In this document: positions 28,487 to 36,381 of the stretch, piece after piece
Layout of the letters: the number at the start of each line of letters is the position of its first letter
Numbering within the stretch: position 1 is the first letter of the stretch
Source: Candidatus Yaniella excrementigallinarum
GTDB taxonomy: Bacteria; Actinomycetota; Actinomycetes; Actinomycetales; Micrococcaceae
Length of the DNA: 64,000 nucleotides
Assembly: GCA_019113675.1 (NCBI GenBank)
Contig: DXHA01000080.1
Span: 1-64,000, forward strand
Direction: 5' to 3'
Program-made: the position numbers and the translations under genes
The notes under the pieces: generated by a model
The model's input: only the letters and a program-made list of their open reading frames with translations
Database searches by the model: none
What the model was told of the DNA's origin: nothing

Positions 28487-28501
28487 TGGAGCAAAGTGGA
28501 G
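28487..28501 (+). promoter_or_regulatory. MraZ-like two-repeat element facing the lipoprotein gene
   Basis: TGGAG-CAAAG-TGGAG on the plus strand matches the first two copies of the mraZ operator at 13 of 15 positions, including the CAAAG spacer. It lies 134 bp before the lipoprotein start, in the orientation that faces that gene. Binding by MraZ is inferred. Confidence 0.45.
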
Positions 28502-28634
28502 TCGGGTTGCAATGGGCGGGAATCGTATTTACGAGAGCATAGCCTTTAGTGCAACACGCCTAGGTGGAATAGCCGTAAGCGTTAGTTAAGATAGTTGGGA
28601 GCAAAGCCGTTCGGTTCCTCGATTCGGCTACAAC

Positions 28635-30749
28635 ATGACTGAAAGTTCTTCTGTGCAATCCATTACAAACCAGCAGTCCCCTAAGCCAAGCGGTCGCCGA
28701 GCAGGGATTCTGAAGCTGCTCGTTGCGCTAACATCTGCCGTGCTTTTGGCTGCGTGTGGTGCTGACGTTAATACACAACTAGAACTTGATAAGAACTACT
28801 CCGGAGAACGTCAGTTTGTATTGACTATGGCAGAAAGCGATGCAGACACTCTGTCGGGAGGTGTAGATGCGGCTGAGCAAGCGTTTCAATCCCACCTTCC
28901 CGATGCGCTAGCCTTTGAGGGCATTGAGTCAGTAGAGGATGGTTACAAAGCGACGTTCACTATGCAATTTGATGATGTAGCTGACTATCGCAATAAAATC
29001 ACGTCTTTGCTAGACGCCTCTGACATTGCCGAGTCCGAGCGCGATATGAACGTGCAGGTCGATGAGCAGCAGCTCGTTACGTCAATAGTATTTGAAGAAG
29101 ACTTTTATAATGATGAGCTCATGGGCTGGGCATCGGACGCGCTTATTGAAGAGGGAGTAGTGCCTGGCACTACTCCGGTCCTAACCTCCAATGGCACTGC
29201 ATCTGTGGTTTTCAACGGTGAAGAAGTAGATAATGCGACATCGCTGCCCCGTATTAATTTTAGCTTGACGGAAGATCGCCGGTTCGAAGAGATAGATTTA
29301 GATTTCGAAATATTGGACTCAGGTGAATTCAACATCGCAATGGACTATCTTGTTTCCCCGGATACAACTGCCGTACAAAATGAGTTTGTAACCGAGCGTG
29401 TAGAACAACTCGAGGGCTTAGACGGTATCACAGGCACAGTCGAGGATTCCGGCCCGGTAGAAAACCAGGAAACAGGCAATCCAAAACCTCGTGAAGTTAA
29501 TGTGACATTTTCTTCCGCCGAGTCGGTTCAAAACGGAATGCGAATATTATTAGCCAATGAAGAGGCAACATTTGAAACTACCGAAGTAACACCTGAGGAC
29601 AGCCCAGATGTAGTAACTGAATATGTAGGCTCAAATTGGAACTGTGATGCTATTTGCGATCCGGACAATGTCCGTCAGTTAAGTGGGGCGACCGACTATC
29701 CCGACCAGTGGCAGCTCGTCGACCAACAACGTAGTAATGACGAACTATATATAAAGCTTAACCGTGGTATGCCCTTAGACTCTCTAACTTCCACAACGCA
29801 GTTAGATATTGACGGCACGATGGAGCAAACCTTTGAATTCGCCGTGGATAACGAAACCCAGCATGGCCACGAAGATACCGTCGCCGAGTTATTTCAACCT
29901 CCGGAAGGTTCCGGCACCTACGATACCGAACGTACTGCGGACACAACATTATATACCACCACGTTTCAAGCCGATGATGCTCAAGAGCTCACAAATAAAA
30001 TAAATAGCTACCTAGAAGCAAAAGGAATCAGTGACAAAGCGACTATAGAGCACGAACCTTTAACAGGGTTGTGGGCTGATTATGATCTCAATGTGGACCT
30101 TTCCCCTGTTTGGAACCTCGCTTCAGGCGGAGTTGAGGGTACTGCGGTATTTCAAGTCAACTTACCGTCCATGCACAAGGGTAAAAGTGATGGTACGTCA
30201 TCTAGCAATGGCACTATTGTTTTACAAAGTTCCAGTGGCGATTTTAGCGTCAATGCTAGTGGTCCGACAGTTATGACGATATGGGCTCTGGCAGCAGTGA
30301 TCATAGTCCTGGTGCTGGGTCTAATCGGTCTTATCATTTGGCGTAGGAGACGAGCGGTGCGGTCGAAAGCAGAATTAACAAACGACGATCATCCGATAAA
30401 GCCATATTCCGTGCAGGGCCCAGGAGATAATCTTACGGAAACAGAGATCTTTCGCTCGCCACTGGCGCCGAGTGCTCTTAGCGAGCAGACATTGCAGACC
30501 CCACCTCTAAATCCACCTGAAACACCACAACATACCCGATCGGATGGGCAACAAGAAGCGTTCCCCGATATTGAATTGCCTAAGGAGCATGACTCCTCAG
30601 CCTGGTCGTCAGCCGAAGAAACTAACGGCGCGGAAATTTCCGAAACCTTCGATACACAGAGTCACGACCAAGACCAAGTGGAAGATCCGACCACCCAGCC
30701 AGATCCTGGTGTGTCTGGATCAGCAGAGAATGAAGAAGATGAACGGTGA
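28635..30749 (+). CDS. large doubly anchored lipoprotein divergent from mraZ, function unknown
   Basis: 704 residues. A type II signal peptide ends in the lipobox LLAAC with the lipidated Cys at 41. An exported region of about 500 residues follows, then a membrane segment (548-569), an RRRR stop-transfer signal and a 135-residue acidic, Pro/Gln-rich cytoplasmic tail. The exported part seems to contain a repeated module: residues 104-127 (YKATFTMQFDDVADYRNKI) resemble 439-463 (LYTTTFQADDAQELTNKI). The N-terminal domain recalls LppM-type actinobacterial lipoproteins, but this is a weak resemblance. Position beside mraZ and the MraZ-like element suggest an envelope or division role. No catalytic motif was recognised. 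Confidence 0.85.
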   Translation: MTESSSVQSITNQQSPKPSGRRAGILKLLVALTSAVLLAACGADVNTQLELDKNYSGERQFVLTMAESDADTLSGGVDAAEQAFQSHLPDALAFEGIESVEDGYKATFTMQFDDVADYRNKITSLLDASDIAESERDMNVQVDEQQLVTSIVFEEDFYNDELMGWASDALIEEGVVPGTTPVLTSNGTASVVFNGEEVDNATSLPRINFSLTEDRRFEEIDLDFEILDSGEFNIAMDYLVSPDTTAVQNEFVTERVEQLEGLDGITGTVEDSGPVENQETGNPKPREVNVTFSSAESVQNGMRILLANEEATFETTEVTPEDSPDVVTEYVGSNWNCDAICDPDNVRQLSGATDYPDQWQLVDQQRSNDELYIKLNRGMPLDSLTSTTQLDIDGTMEQTFEFAVDNETQHGHEDTVAELFQPPEGSGTYDTERTADTTLYTTTFQADDAQELTNKINSYLEAKGISDKATIEHEPLTGLWADYDLNVDLSPVWNLASGGVEGTAVFQVNLPSMHKGKSDGTSSSNGTIVLQSSSGDFSVNASGPTVMTIWALAAVIIVLVLGLIGLIIWRRRRAVRSKAELTNDDHPIKPYSVQGPGDNLTETEIFRSPLAPSALSEQTLQTPPLNPPETPQHTRSDGQQEAFPDIELPKEHDSSAWSSAEETNGAEISETFDTQSHDQDQVEDPTTQPDPGVSGSAENEEDER

Positions 30750-30771
30750 CGCGTTTCTCAAGAGGCACTAA

Positions 30772-30801
30772 AAAACCCGCAACATACGTTGCGGGTTTTT
30801 G
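30772..30801. terminator. bidirectional rho-independent terminator
   Basis: AAAAACCCGCAAC (30772-30784) pairs perfectly with 30789-30801 across a 4-nt loop. A-tracts on one side and T-tracts on the other make it work in both directions. It lies between the convergent lipoprotein and DUF3040 genes. Confidence 0.92.
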
Positions 30802-30838
30802 CGTGGAAGGGCAATCGCCAGTGGAGTGGCAAAACACT

Positions 30839-31222
30839 TTACTGGCGGCGGCGTTCGTCCCAACGAGACTCCAGTCCTTCCATAAAACCGTGATTTGTTT
30901 TTGTCGTTTGCTGGCCGGATCCACCTCGACCACCGGATTTACTTGGTGGCTTTGTAGTACGTTTTGACGCTAAGTATATACCTGCGCCCATGACAACGAA
31001 TCCGACGATACCCAACCAAATAGCATCGATTGTGACGCCTGTCAGCAGTACTGCAATACCAACTGTAGCGGTCAAGACACCCAAAACAATATTGCGTGTC
31101 GATAATCGACGTCCCGAGCTTTTCGTCCCCATTTGCATCTGCGATGCGAATTTAGGGTCCTCGGAAATCAGCTGGGATTCGATTTCAGCAAATGCTTCTT
31201 GCTCTCTATCTGATAAACCCAC
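30839..31222 (-). CDS. DUF3040 membrane protein
   Basis: 127 residues from the GTG at 31222, chosen because GGAGG lies 5 nt upstream and the product then begins MGLSDREQEAFAEIESQL, the usual DUF3040 start. Two adjacent membrane segments follow (about 45-65 and 67-87), then a Gly/Ser/Lys-rich tail. DUF3040 proteins are small, actinobacteria-specific and often near dinB and mraZ; function unknown. Confidence 0.88.
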   Translation of the reverse strand: MGLSDREQEAFAEIESQLISEDPKFASQMQMGTKSSGRRLSTRNIVLGVLTATVGIAVLLTGVTIDAIWLGIVGFVVMGAGIYLASKRTTKPPSKSGGRGGSGQQTTKTNHGFMEGLESRWDERRRQ

Positions 31223-31253
31223 TGTTGCCTCCACATGTTGTCAAAGGCCTCAG

Positions 31254-31291
31254 GAAGCCTAAGTTAGCTTCTCGAAGCCTAAGTTGACTTC
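31254..31291. repeat. two 18-bp direct repeats upstream of the DUF3040 gene
   Basis: GAAGCCTAAGTTAGCTTC (31254-31271) and GAAGCCTAAGTTGACTTC (31274-31291) differ at only two positions and are 20 bp apart, two helical turns. Each starts GAAG and ends CTTC, so each copy is itself a partial dyad. They lie 32-69 bp before the DUF3040 start, a typical operator location. Confidence 0.6.
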
Positions 31292-31361
31292 GCCTCTATT
31301 CTACGCTTTTTATCTGACTGTTTGCTGAGATTGTCACACCGTGAAGTCTGAGTTTGAGCTG

Positions 31362-32636
31362 CTAGCCGTCTGACATTCGTTCTGGCCTTTCATGCTGTAA
31401 GAGTGTGGCAGGTTTAATCGCTGCATTGGGAAACCGCTTAGCTACATCATCCAAAATTTTGTCGGTAGAGTACCAGTCCTGACTTGAATTTTGATGTAGT
31501 TCGGTTTCGTTCATATCAAAAAGTGAACCTTGAGTCGGTACCGGCTCAGCAGGCTTGGCTACCTTATCGGCACGTACGCCCAATAACCGCACTGGATGCG
31601 GCCGTTGAGCAAGCAGGTTATGTAACAGCCGTCGTGTATGGTCGAAAAATACAGCGCCTGAAGTCGCTGGAGCCTTCAACGATATGGATTTAGTTCTGGT
31701 TGTGAAGTCAGAGTCTTTAACTTTTACACTTAGTCCCCACGCGACAAAACCGTCATTACGTAACCGTCGCGAACATTCGTAAGATAAATCTAATAAATAC
31801 TTCTCCAGCTGCTGTGCGCAAGAGATGTCATGTTCAAATGTGTGTTCGACTGACACAGATTTTGTCTCATGTTCGGTTTCCACGGATCGCGGATCGTAAC
31901 CGCGAGCTAGCTCAACAATATGAGACCCCAGTGCCCCTAACCAGCGCCTCATGCGTTTTGGGTCCTGGCTGGCTAAGGCTCCTACGGTATGTATATCTGC
32001 ATTAGTGAGCCGTTGGTGCAACTTTGGACCAACACCCCAAATCACGTTTACAGGTAACGGGGCTAAATATTGTGCGGTCTGGTCTACAGGGACTACACCG
32101 ATACCATCAGGTTTTGAGTGGTCCGAAGCGATTTTAGCCACCGACTTAGTAGCGGCAACACCGACCGTAGAGGGCAGTCCCGTTGCTTGACGTACCCTTT
32201 CCTTAATCAACATAGCTATTTGTGCCGGAGTTCCGAGCCTACGTCGAGCCCCAGCCACGTCTAAAAAAGCCTCATCAATGGAAAGCTGTTCCACCAAAGG
32301 CGTGACACCGTGCAAAACATCCATTATCTTTCCGGATGCTTCACTGTACTTGGCTCGGGTGGGTTCAACAATAACTAGTTGGGGACATAACGCTAAGGCC
32401 TGTGAGACCGGCATAGCTGAATGAACCCCGTACTTACGGGCCTCATAAGAGGCAGAGGTAACAACAGAACGACCAGATTTCTCGGCTACTACCGCAGCCT
32501 TATCAATCAGTTCTGGCCGATCCAGTAATTCGACGGATAAGAAGAATGCGTCCATATCAATATGGAGGACCGTTGCTTCCCAAGAATCATCGGCCCACGA
32601 CGGACGCGAAGCCTGATTTCGACCCGGTAAGACCAT
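31362..32636 (-). CDS. dinB: DNA polymerase IV
   Basis: 424-residue Y-family translesion polymerase. Catalytic acidic motifs are in LHIDMDAFFLSVE near residue 25 and QLSIDEAFLDV near 116; the helix-hairpin-helix NVIWGVGPKLHQRL and the little-finger domain follow. The tail has a QGSLFDM motif, a good match to the QxxLF clamp-binding box. TAGAAT stands 6 nt before the ATG with no ribosome site, suggesting a leaderless mRNA. No LexA box was seen. Confidence 0.95.
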   Translation of the reverse strand: MVLPGRNQASRPSWADDSWEATVLHIDMDAFFLSVELLDRPELIDKAAVVAEKSGRSVVTSASYEARKYGVHSAMPVSQALALCPQLVIVEPTRAKYSEASGKIMDVLHGVTPLVEQLSIDEAFLDVAGARRRLGTPAQIAMLIKERVRQATGLPSTVGVAATKSVAKIASDHSKPDGIGVVPVDQTAQYLAPLPVNVIWGVGPKLHQRLTNADIHTVGALASQDPKRMRRWLGALGSHIVELARGYDPRSVETEHETKSVSVEHTFEHDISCAQQLEKYLLDLSYECSRRLRNDGFVAWGLSVKVKDSDFTTRTKSISLKAPATSGAVFFDHTRRLLHNLLAQRPHPVRLLGVRADKVAKPAEPVPTQGSLFDMNETELHQNSSQDWYSTDKILDDVAKRFPNAAIKPATLLQHERPERMSDG

Positions 32637-32642
32637 ATAGTA

Positions 32643-32648
32643 ATTCTA
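32643..32648 (-). promoter_or_regulatory. putative -10 of a leaderless dinB promoter
   Basis: TAGAAT on the minus strand is followed by 6 nt and the dinB ATG at 32636. It matches TANNNT and repeats the spacing seen at panB, map and pknL. Confidence 0.5.
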
Positions 32649-32721
32649 CGCCCCTAGGCCGGTAAGGTTGAAGGGCGTACGCATAGGGATGATTGGTTCA
32701 GCAGGCAGGAGAAACGAGACT

Positions 32722-33798
32722 GTGACGACGACGGATACGGCGTATTTCCGAACTGTTCTACAGGAACGGATGCAAGACATGCTGGACAATTATCGCTATC
32801 GCGCCAGCAAAATCGCTACGTCATCTGAACCACTTGTAGCTTCCATTACAGAGCTGTTGAAAGGCGGCAAACGTCTGCGAGCGCTACTAGCTTGGTGGGG
32901 CTGGCGTGGAGCCGGAGGTGATGCACAGGATCCGCGAATTATAGATGCCTGCGTCGCATTAGAACTCTTCCAGGCTGCTGCGCTAATTCACGACGACATT
33001 CTAGACCGATCAGATACCCGTCGCGGCAGACCAGCTGTACACAAACAATTCCAAAACTTACATGAAAACAATGGCTGGGCACAAGATAGTGCCCATTTTG
33101 GTGTATCCGCTGGCATTCTAGCTGGTGATCTCGCATTGGGGCTTAGTGAAGAAATCTTTTCAACCACAGCGGATGCAACCGCCTTTGCTACACCGGCTAG
33201 AGATGCTTTTCATGCTATGCGTTTTGAAGTCATGACGGGACAATACCTCGATATACTCGCAGAGGCCGATATCCCCGAAGATCCGAGTGACGCATTGAGG
33301 CAGGCCCGAACAGTGCTGCGTTATAAATCAGCACACTATTCGGCAGTTTGGCCATTTGAGCTAGGTGGCTTATTAGCCGGTGCTGACGAAACGACCCTAA
33401 ACGGTTATCGTGATTTCTCCCTACCGCTAGGCATGGCTTTCCAATTAGGTGACGATCTGCTTGGTGTATTCGGAGATCCGGTACTGACCGGCAAACCCTC
33501 GGGGGATGACCTTGTTGAGGGGAAACGAACTGAACTTGTCGCTCACGCGTTATACCGTCTCAATTCCGAAGACGCTAATGTGCTCAACAACTTCTTAAAA
33601 CAGCCTTCCACTAGCCAACACACGGTAGAGGAGATTCAGCAGTTAATCGCTTCATCGGGGGCCCGAGCCATGGTGGAATCCGATATACAACGGCTCTTGG
33701 ATGAAACGTCTCAAGCCCTAGATCACCTACCGGTGATGGCTCCGGTCAAAGCCGGACTATCAGAGTTGGTCAGCCAGTTATTAGAACGCACCAGCTAG
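32722..33798 (+). CDS. polyprenyl diphosphate synthase, IdsA/GGPP-like
   Basis: 358 residues from the GTG at 32722 (AGGAG 10 nt upstream); an ATG at 32689 would add 11 residues. The two Asp-rich motifs of trans-prenyl synthases are visible, DDILDRSDTRRG and GDDLLGVFGD, with the GGKRLRALL substrate-binding segment before them. It condenses isopentenyl diphosphate with allylic primers; chain length cannot be fixed from sequence alone. Products may feed menaquinone, carotenoids or lipid carriers. In mycobacteria an idsA2-type gene lies beside Rv2175c and pknL, as here. Confidence 0.9.
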   Translation: MTTTDTAYFRTVLQERMQDMLDNYRYRASKIATSSEPLVASITELLKGGKRLRALLAWWGWRGAGGDAQDPRIIDACVALELFQAAALIHDDILDRSDTRRGRPAVHKQFQNLHENNGWAQDSAHFGVSAGILAGDLALGLSEEIFSTTADATAFATPARDAFHAMRFEVMTGQYLDILAEADIPEDPSDALRQARTVLRYKSAHYSAVWPFELGGLLAGADETTLNGYRDFSLPLGMAFQLGDDLLGVFGDPVLTGKPSGDDLVEGKRTELVAHALYRLNSEDANVLNNFLKQPSTSQHTVEEIQQLIASSGARAMVESDIQRLLDETSQALDHLPVMAPVKAGLSELVSQLLERTS

Positions 33799-33801
33799 TA
33801 C

Positions 33802-34164
33802 CTACCAGCCCATAGCTTGTGCACGACGTCGAATTTCTGTCTTTCTTCCTTCGTGTAGGGCATCAATGGGGCGCCCCGGCAAAGAGTCATCGTCGGTAAA
33901 AAGCCAGCGAATAATTTCTTCGCCGTCGAACCCTGCATCTTCAAGCACCATAATTGTGCCACGTAGCGGTTTCAGTATTCCTTGTTCAGTCAAGAAAGCT
34001 GCCGGTACGTACCGAATATTTTCTTCGCCCAATCGAACATCGAGCAAATGTCGGTCCTTAATCATATTGTGAACTCTGGTCACAATTACATCAAGCTGGT
34101 CCGCTACTTGAGGCAGCGTCAACCATGTTTCAACCAATGTTTCTATGTCGCGTGTTTCAGTCAC
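33802..34164 (-). CDS. Rv2175c-like DNA-binding protein
   Basis: 120 residues from a GTG at 34164; longer readings to 34266 add unconserved sequence. It has an N-terminal helix-turn-helix (WLTLPQVADQLDVIVTRVHN) and the family C-terminus, with EIIRWLFTDDDSLPGRPIDALH and the terminal RRRAQAMGW. In M. tuberculosis Rv2175c binds DNA and is phosphorylated by PknL, which abolishes binding. A PknL-like kinase is encoded 2.2 kb away, so the pair is probably functional here. Targets are unknown. Confidence 0.88.
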   Translation of the reverse strand: MTETRDIETLVETWLTLPQVADQLDVIVTRVHNMIKDRHLLDVRLGEENIRYVPAAFLTEQGILKPLRGTIMVLEDAGFDGEEIIRWLFTDDDSLPGRPIDALHEGRKTEIRRRAQAMGW

Positions 34165-34290
34165 GTTTCCAGCGTATCGCAGTTTTTCAAGACTATGCGA
34201 TTGGATACCAGCCAATTCCTCGGTGAAGATCTGACCTGGTAAGAAACCAATTGACCCCCTTAACATTTGTCCCAGGAGTAATGTATATTC

Positions 34291-34314
34291 ACGTATGTAA
34301 CATTTACATCACGT
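34291..34314. promoter_or_regulatory. dyad operator candidate between the Rv2175c-like and LysM genes
   Basis: ATGTAA-CAT-TTACAT (34295-34309) is a perfect 6+3+6 inverted repeat flanked on both sides by ACGT (34291-34294 and 34311-34314). It lies in the 232-bp divergent gap 34165-34396, about 85 bp before the LysM gene. The Rv2175c-like protein is an obvious candidate binder, by inference. Confidence 0.45.
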
Positions 34315-34396
34315 ACACCTCGACGCTACTTTTGTCACATAAAGCACAAGAGAACTTCCCCTGGCTCAGGTGCCTGACGCAAAGAGGATACGTTTA

Positions 34397-36319
34397 ATGA
34401 CAGACCGTACAACCGACGCGCCACGGTTCTATCAATCAGCAGTTGCTACATCGGCTCTGCCGTTACTCGCTTTGGGATCCGCTGCTACCGCAGCCCCGGC
34501 AGTGGCTGATGCATCAGGTACGGCGCTGACACCCAAGCTAGCTACAGACACAAATATCGCTGCTGCACAAGCAGAGTTACAAGCCGCTTTTACAACGCCG
34601 GAAGACCTTGCAGCCGAGCTACCGGCGCGTTTTACTCAAAGCAACTTTCAAGCTGCCAATACCACACCAGTAAGGTATAAGGTCAAATCCGGTGACACTC
34701 TGAGCCAAATTGCACTAGACCATGACGTCTCACTGTCAGATTTGCTGAACTGGAATAATCTTAAAGTTTCCTCCACTATTTACCCTGACGATGTGCTTTA
34801 CCTTGAGTCACCCGGCAGTAGTAGCTCTGCCGCTGTCCAAAGCTCTGATTCGTCTGGAAGTTCTTACACGGTCAAGCGCGGCGACACTTTGTCCGCTATT
34901 GCAGCAAAGCACGGAATTAGCCTCTCAACATTGCTAAAGGCTAATGGATTATCGATGTCAGCGGTTCTCTACCCCGGCCAGAATCTGACGCTTAGCGGCA
35001 GTGCAGACGCGGCTAGTACCAAAGTGGCTTCCGACTCGACGACAAGCACACCAAAAAATACCTACAAGGTGAAGTCTGGAGATACCCTCTCGGACGTTGC
35101 AGCCAGTCAAAACGTCAGCCAATCCACCTTGCTTGAGGCTAACAACCTAGCCCCGGATGCCATTATCTATCCGGGACAACAGCTGAAGCTATCTGCAGAT
35201 TCAGCGTCGTCGGTATCCACCGCATCGAGTGGGTCGGAAGACTCGTCTGCAGGTAGCTACACCGTGGAGTCTGGTGACACACTTTCTGGTATTGCTGCAC
35301 GTATCGGCGTTGACCTATCGACCATTCTGCAGGCGAACAACTTATCCTTATCCTCCAGCATCTTTCCAGGTCAGACCATTAAACTTAGTGACTCCTCAGC
35401 TTCAACTGTTGAAACGGCAGCAGCCGACAGTTCTGAAGTGTCCAACTCTGCCACAGGTAGCTATAAGGTCAAAACTGGAGACACCCTTTCCGGAATTGCG
35501 GCTAAACACGATGTAAGTGTAGCGACATTGCAAAATACTAATCGGCTCAATGGCGATGATATTGTGGCAGGTCAGAGCTTGCAGCTATCCGGGTCATCGG
35601 ATGCGGCTGCTGATAGCAGCTCGGATAACACCACATCTTCAGAGCCTGCGCAGGCCTCCAGCTATACCGTCAAGTCCGGTGATACATTATCTGGAATTGC
35701 TGCTAGAAATGGTCTGTCGCTCAATGAATTGTTGGCTGCAAATGGTATGCAGTCGTCATCGGAGATCATTCAAGCCGGACAAACATTAAATCTTAGTGGC
35801 TCCAGTTCCGCATCTACTGCATCCGGTAGCGACGAACAACTGGTGGGAGACACGTTTATGGGTCGCACATACCCAGACGAAGTCGTTGCCAACGCTAACG
35901 ATAATAAACAAGCACTGCTTGATGCACCGATGCCTTCTCGAACCGAGGTTCGTGAAATGGTCCAAGCCACGGCAAGCTCCATGGGGGTTGATCCTAGTTT
36001 GGCATTGGCACATGCTCAGGTTGAGTCCGGTTTCGACGCTACAGCCGTTTCTCCTGCAAACGCGATCGGACCGATGCAGGTTATCCCGTCATCAGGTGAG
36101 TGGGCTTCTCAGCTTGTAGGTCGGGAGCTGAACCTCATGGACCCACAAGATAACATCACCGCAGGGATGGCAATTATTCGTCATCTACAGGACAATAATC
36201 CCGGCGATACCGGTACCGCCGGTTATTATCAAGGCGCCGGCAGCGTTGCCGATAATGGAATGTACGACGACACTAAAGATTACGTCGACAGAATCAATAG
36301 CGCTAAGGGACGCTACTAA
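34397..36319 (+). CDS. secreted six-LysM protein with C-terminal lytic transglycosylase domain
   Basis: 640 residues from the ATG at 34397 (GAGG about 9 nt upstream). A signal peptide (about 1-40, ending ATAAPAVADA) leads to six LysM modules from residue 92 to about 475, each with a [V/Y]K[S/R/T]GDTLS start and separated by Ser/Thr/Ala-rich linkers. The last 120 residues form an SLT-type lysozyme fold with the likely catalytic Glu in AHAQVESGF and GPMQVIPSSG. It probably binds and cleaves peptidoglycan glycan during growth or separation. It is upstream of the PknL-like kinase, which suggests a wall-sensing context. Confidence 0.92.
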   Translation: MTDRTTDAPRFYQSAVATSALPLLALGSAATAAPAVADASGTALTPKLATDTNIAAAQAELQAAFTTPEDLAAELPARFTQSNFQAANTTPVRYKVKSGDTLSQIALDHDVSLSDLLNWNNLKVSSTIYPDDVLYLESPGSSSSAAVQSSDSSGSSYTVKRGDTLSAIAAKHGISLSTLLKANGLSMSAVLYPGQNLTLSGSADAASTKVASDSTTSTPKNTYKVKSGDTLSDVAASQNVSQSTLLEANNLAPDAIIYPGQQLKLSADSASSVSTASSGSEDSSAGSYTVESGDTLSGIAARIGVDLSTILQANNLSLSSSIFPGQTIKLSDSSASTVETAAADSSEVSNSATGSYKVKTGDTLSGIAAKHDVSVATLQNTNRLNGDDIVAGQSLQLSGSSDAAADSSSDNTTSSEPAQASSYTVKSGDTLSGIAARNGLSLNELLAANGMQSSSEIIQAGQTLNLSGSSSASTASGSDEQLVGDTFMGRTYPDEVVANANDNKQALLDAPMPSRTEVREMVQATASSMGVDPSLALAHAQVESGFDATAVSPANAIGPMQVIPSSGEWASQLVGRELNLMDPQDNITAGMAIIRHLQDNNPGDTGTAGYYQGAGSVADNGMYDDTKDYVDRINSAKGRY

Positions 36320-36344
36320 GTCAGTCCACTTATAGGGAAACCTG

Positions 36345-36371
36345 TACCCGGTCAGCCCTGCTGACCGGGTA
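36345..36371 (+). terminator. hairpin terminator/attenuator between the LysM gene and pknL
   Basis: TACCCGGTCAG (36345-36355) pairs perfectly with 36361-36371 across a 5-nt loop and is followed by a T-rich run. It ends only 10 nt before the pknL start codon, so it would stop LysM transcripts just ahead of pknL. Confidence 0.75.
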
Positions 36372-36375
36372 TTCT
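36370..36375 (+). promoter_or_regulatory. putative -10 of a leaderless pknL promoter
   Basis: TATTCT lies 6 nt before the pknL GTG and overlaps the last two bases of the terminator stem. No ribosome site precedes the GTG. It has the same geometry as at panB, map and dinB. Confidence 0.45.
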
Positions 36376-36381
36376 GTTGTT

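Larger units (their letters stand above)
28143..28634. promoter_or_regulatory. 492-bp divergent control region between mraZ and the lipoprotein gene
   Basis: This is the only gene-free stretch over 300 bases. It holds the mraZ operator (28209-28233), a degenerate 10-bp-period G-rich series on the plus strand (TGGGG at 28353, CGGGG at 28363, TGTGG at 28373), a two-copy MraZ-like element (28487-28501) and a possible -10 TAAGAT (28587-28592) for the plus-strand gene. No credible ORF or RNA gene is visible. Confidence 0.6.

Noticed and set aside
31223..31361. LexA/SOS box for dinB
   Set aside because: The direct repeats here lie downstream of dinB and do not match GAAC-N4-GTTC; no such box was seen before dinB either.
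34267..34396. Possible riboswitch (c-di-AMP type) before the LysM wall hydrolase, as found for resuscitation factors
   Set aside because: The region is only 130 bp, A+T-rich and lacks the G-rich conserved core of ydaO/yuaA riboswitches.
34680..35800. Regular repeats that could suggest a CRISPR-like or tandem repeat array
   Set aside because: They are the six LysM coding modules; spacing is about 170-200 bp and the reading frame is intact.
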